Positions 41,241-42,336 of a stretch of 42,336 nucleotides of DNA are shown one piece after another (position 1 is the stretch's first letter; each line of letters opens with the position of its first letter). The DNA comes from Acidobacteriaceae bacterium (lineage in GTDB: Bacteria; Acidobacteriota; Terriglobia; Terriglobales; Acidobacteriaceae), in NCBI GenBank assembly GCA_003134435.1, contig PLBE01000126.1, forward strand, positions 59,757 to 102,092, read 5' to 3'. The notes beneath the pieces were generated by a model. The model was not told the origin of the DNA, made no database searches, and saw nothing but the letters and a program-made list of their open reading frames with translations. Made by a program: the position numbers and the translations under genes.

Positions 41241-42336
41241 CGCCGAATCCTTATCTCTGGCTCGTTCCGCTACTGCCCCTCGCCGGGGCGGCAATCAACG
41301 CCTTCTTCGGACGAAGGTTGCCGAAGGGAACGATCACCGCAATTGCCCTCCTTTTCTGCGGAGCCGCCTTTGCTATGGCCCTGTTTCTGGCCGCCGGCTT
41401 CTCGTCCGCGTCCGCTCCTTATTATTGCGATCTTGCCCATTGGATCCGCTCGGGTAATTTTCAGGTCGATTTCAGTTTCTATCTCGATCAGTTATCCCTG
41501 GTCATGCTGCTCGTTGTTACCGGCGTCGGCTTCCTGATTCATATCTACTCGGTCGGCTACATGGCGGACGACGATGGCTACTACCGCTTCATGGCCTACC
41601 TCAACCTCTTCATGTTCTTCATGCTGACCCTGGTGTTGGCGAAGAACTACCTCGTCATGTTCATCGGCTGGGAGGGCGTCGGCCTCGCATCCTACCTCCT
41701 CATCGGATTCTGGTTCACCAAAGACTCCGCCGCCGCCGCCGGCAAGAAGGCATTCATCGTCAATCGCATTGGCGACTTCGGATTCCTCATTGCCCTCTTC
41801 CTGATGATTCAGCACTTCGGATCGCTCGACTTCACCCACGTCTTCGCCGCCGCGCGAACCATGTCGCCCGAAACTGGCGGCGCCGGGCTGCTTACTGCAA
41901 TCGGTTTGTTGTTGATGGTCGGAGCTTCAGGCAAGTCCGCTCAGATCCCTCTCTATGTCTGGCTGCCCGACGCCATGGAAGGCCCCACTCCTGTTTCCGC
42001 CCTGATCCACGCCGCCACCATGGTCACGGCGGGCGTTTATATGGTCGCGCGTTCGTCCGCGATTTTTGACCGCGCTCCCCTCGCTTTGACAGTAGTCGCG
42101 ATTATCGGAACCCTCACCGCTCTCTTTGCCGCCACCATCGGCATTGCTCAAACCGACATTAAGAAAGTTCTGGCCTATTCCACCGTCTCCCAACTCGGCT
42201 ATATGTTCATGGCCTGCGGTGTGGGCGCATTCTCCGCCGGTATCTTCCACCTCATGACCCATGCCTTCTTCAAGGGCCTTCTATTCCTTGCGGCCGGGTC
42301 GGTCATTCACGGCGTCGGCGGCGAGCAGGACATGCG
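41237..42336 (+). CDS. nuoL: NADH-quinone oxidoreductase subunit L (3' truncated by window)
   Basis: The frame is open to the end of the window, giving 366 residues of an expected 600 or more. It is an antiporter-like proton-pumping subunit. Visible marks are [49 protein letters not shown] with the conserved glutamate, [40 protein letters not shown] with the conserved lysine and histidines, and [20 protein letters not shown]. The long lateral helix would lie beyond the window. nuoM and nuoN are expected next. Confidence 0.96.
   Translation, partial: MTPNPYLWLVPLLPLAGAAINAFFGRRLPKGTITAIALLFCGAAFAMALFLAAGFSSASAPYYCDLAHWIRSGNFQVDFSFYLDQLSLVMLLVVTGVGFLIHIYSVGYMADDDGYYRFMAYLNLFMFFMLTLVLAKNYLVMFIGWEGVGLASYLLIGFWFTKDSAAAAGKKAFIVNRIGDFGFLIALFLMIQHFGSLDFTHVFAAARTMSPETGGAGLLTAIGLLLMVGASGKSAQIPLYVWLPDAMEGPTPVSALIHAATMVTAGVYMVARSSAIFDRAPLALTVVAIIGTLTALFAATIGIAQTDIKKVLAYSTVSQLGYMFMACGVGAFSAGIFHLMTHAFFKGLLFLAAGSVIHGVGGEQDM

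Overview
The window looks like a chromosomal segment of an Acidobacteriota bacterium, probably a Terriglobales/Koribacter-like lineage. This is inferred from the mix of families (DUF5715, a POTRA-only protein, a small Cys-containing secreted protein, a YncE-phosphoesterase fusion), the GC-rich coding style, and the many short palindromes and tandem 'words' between genes. No 16S gene or other decisive marker is present. There is no phage, IS element or CRISPR array; nearly all genes are central metabolism or housekeeping.

Region 1 (1-3150) is the end of a succinate dehydrogenase operon: sdhA (5' cut by the window) and sdhB. Between them lies a type II toxin-antitoxin pair plus a small membrane protein gene. 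The last 66 bases of sdhA are repeated, in diverged form, directly after the toxin gene, so the toxin-antitoxin pair appears to have arrived as a cassette at the 3' end of sdhA.

Region 2 (3467-7632) carries a DUF5715 peptidase-like protein, a P-loop kinase, an exported M19 dipeptidase and two cyclophilins (one exported, one cytosolic). Region 3 (7833-13720) continues the TCA theme with icd and mdh, separated by palindromic elements. It then has a hypothetical exported protein with a stop codon in its apparent signal peptide, and a LysR regulator overlapping a gene for a POTRA protein without a barrel.

Region 4 (13846-22313) holds a small secreted protein, an exported M48 protease, an ABC-2 exporter pair, a large YncE/phosphoesterase fusion and a beta-lactamase-fold hydrolase. 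Region 5 (22431-30831), mostly on the minus strand, has transketolase, a two-domain VOC protein, an N-terminally short Doc toxin without antitoxin, an aminotransferase, a kinase, a family 2 glycosyltransferase, a remnant of a short-chain dehydrogenase, a seven-repeat secreted protein with an Ig-like domain, and tRNA-Arg(CCU). Region 6 (30972-32448) has a DUF1697 protein, a ThiS-like sulfur carrier with two residues after its Gly-Gly-Gly end, and an unknown two-part protein.

Region 7 (32640-42336) is a complex I operon in the order nuoA-C-D-E-F-G-H-J-K-L (nuoL cut by the window end). nuoB and nuoI are absent from their usual places. Several junctions are filled with long imperfect palindromes. 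Together, sdh, icd, mdh and nuo make this a respiration and TCA-cycle neighbourhood: succinate, isocitrate and malate oxidation feeding quinone and NAD(P)H, and NADH oxidation by complex I.

A pattern that runs through the window is that genes fall into two start classes. Some have a clear Shine-Dalgarno sequence. Others have none, but carry a -10 box 7-12 bases before the start codon, as expected of leaderless transcripts.
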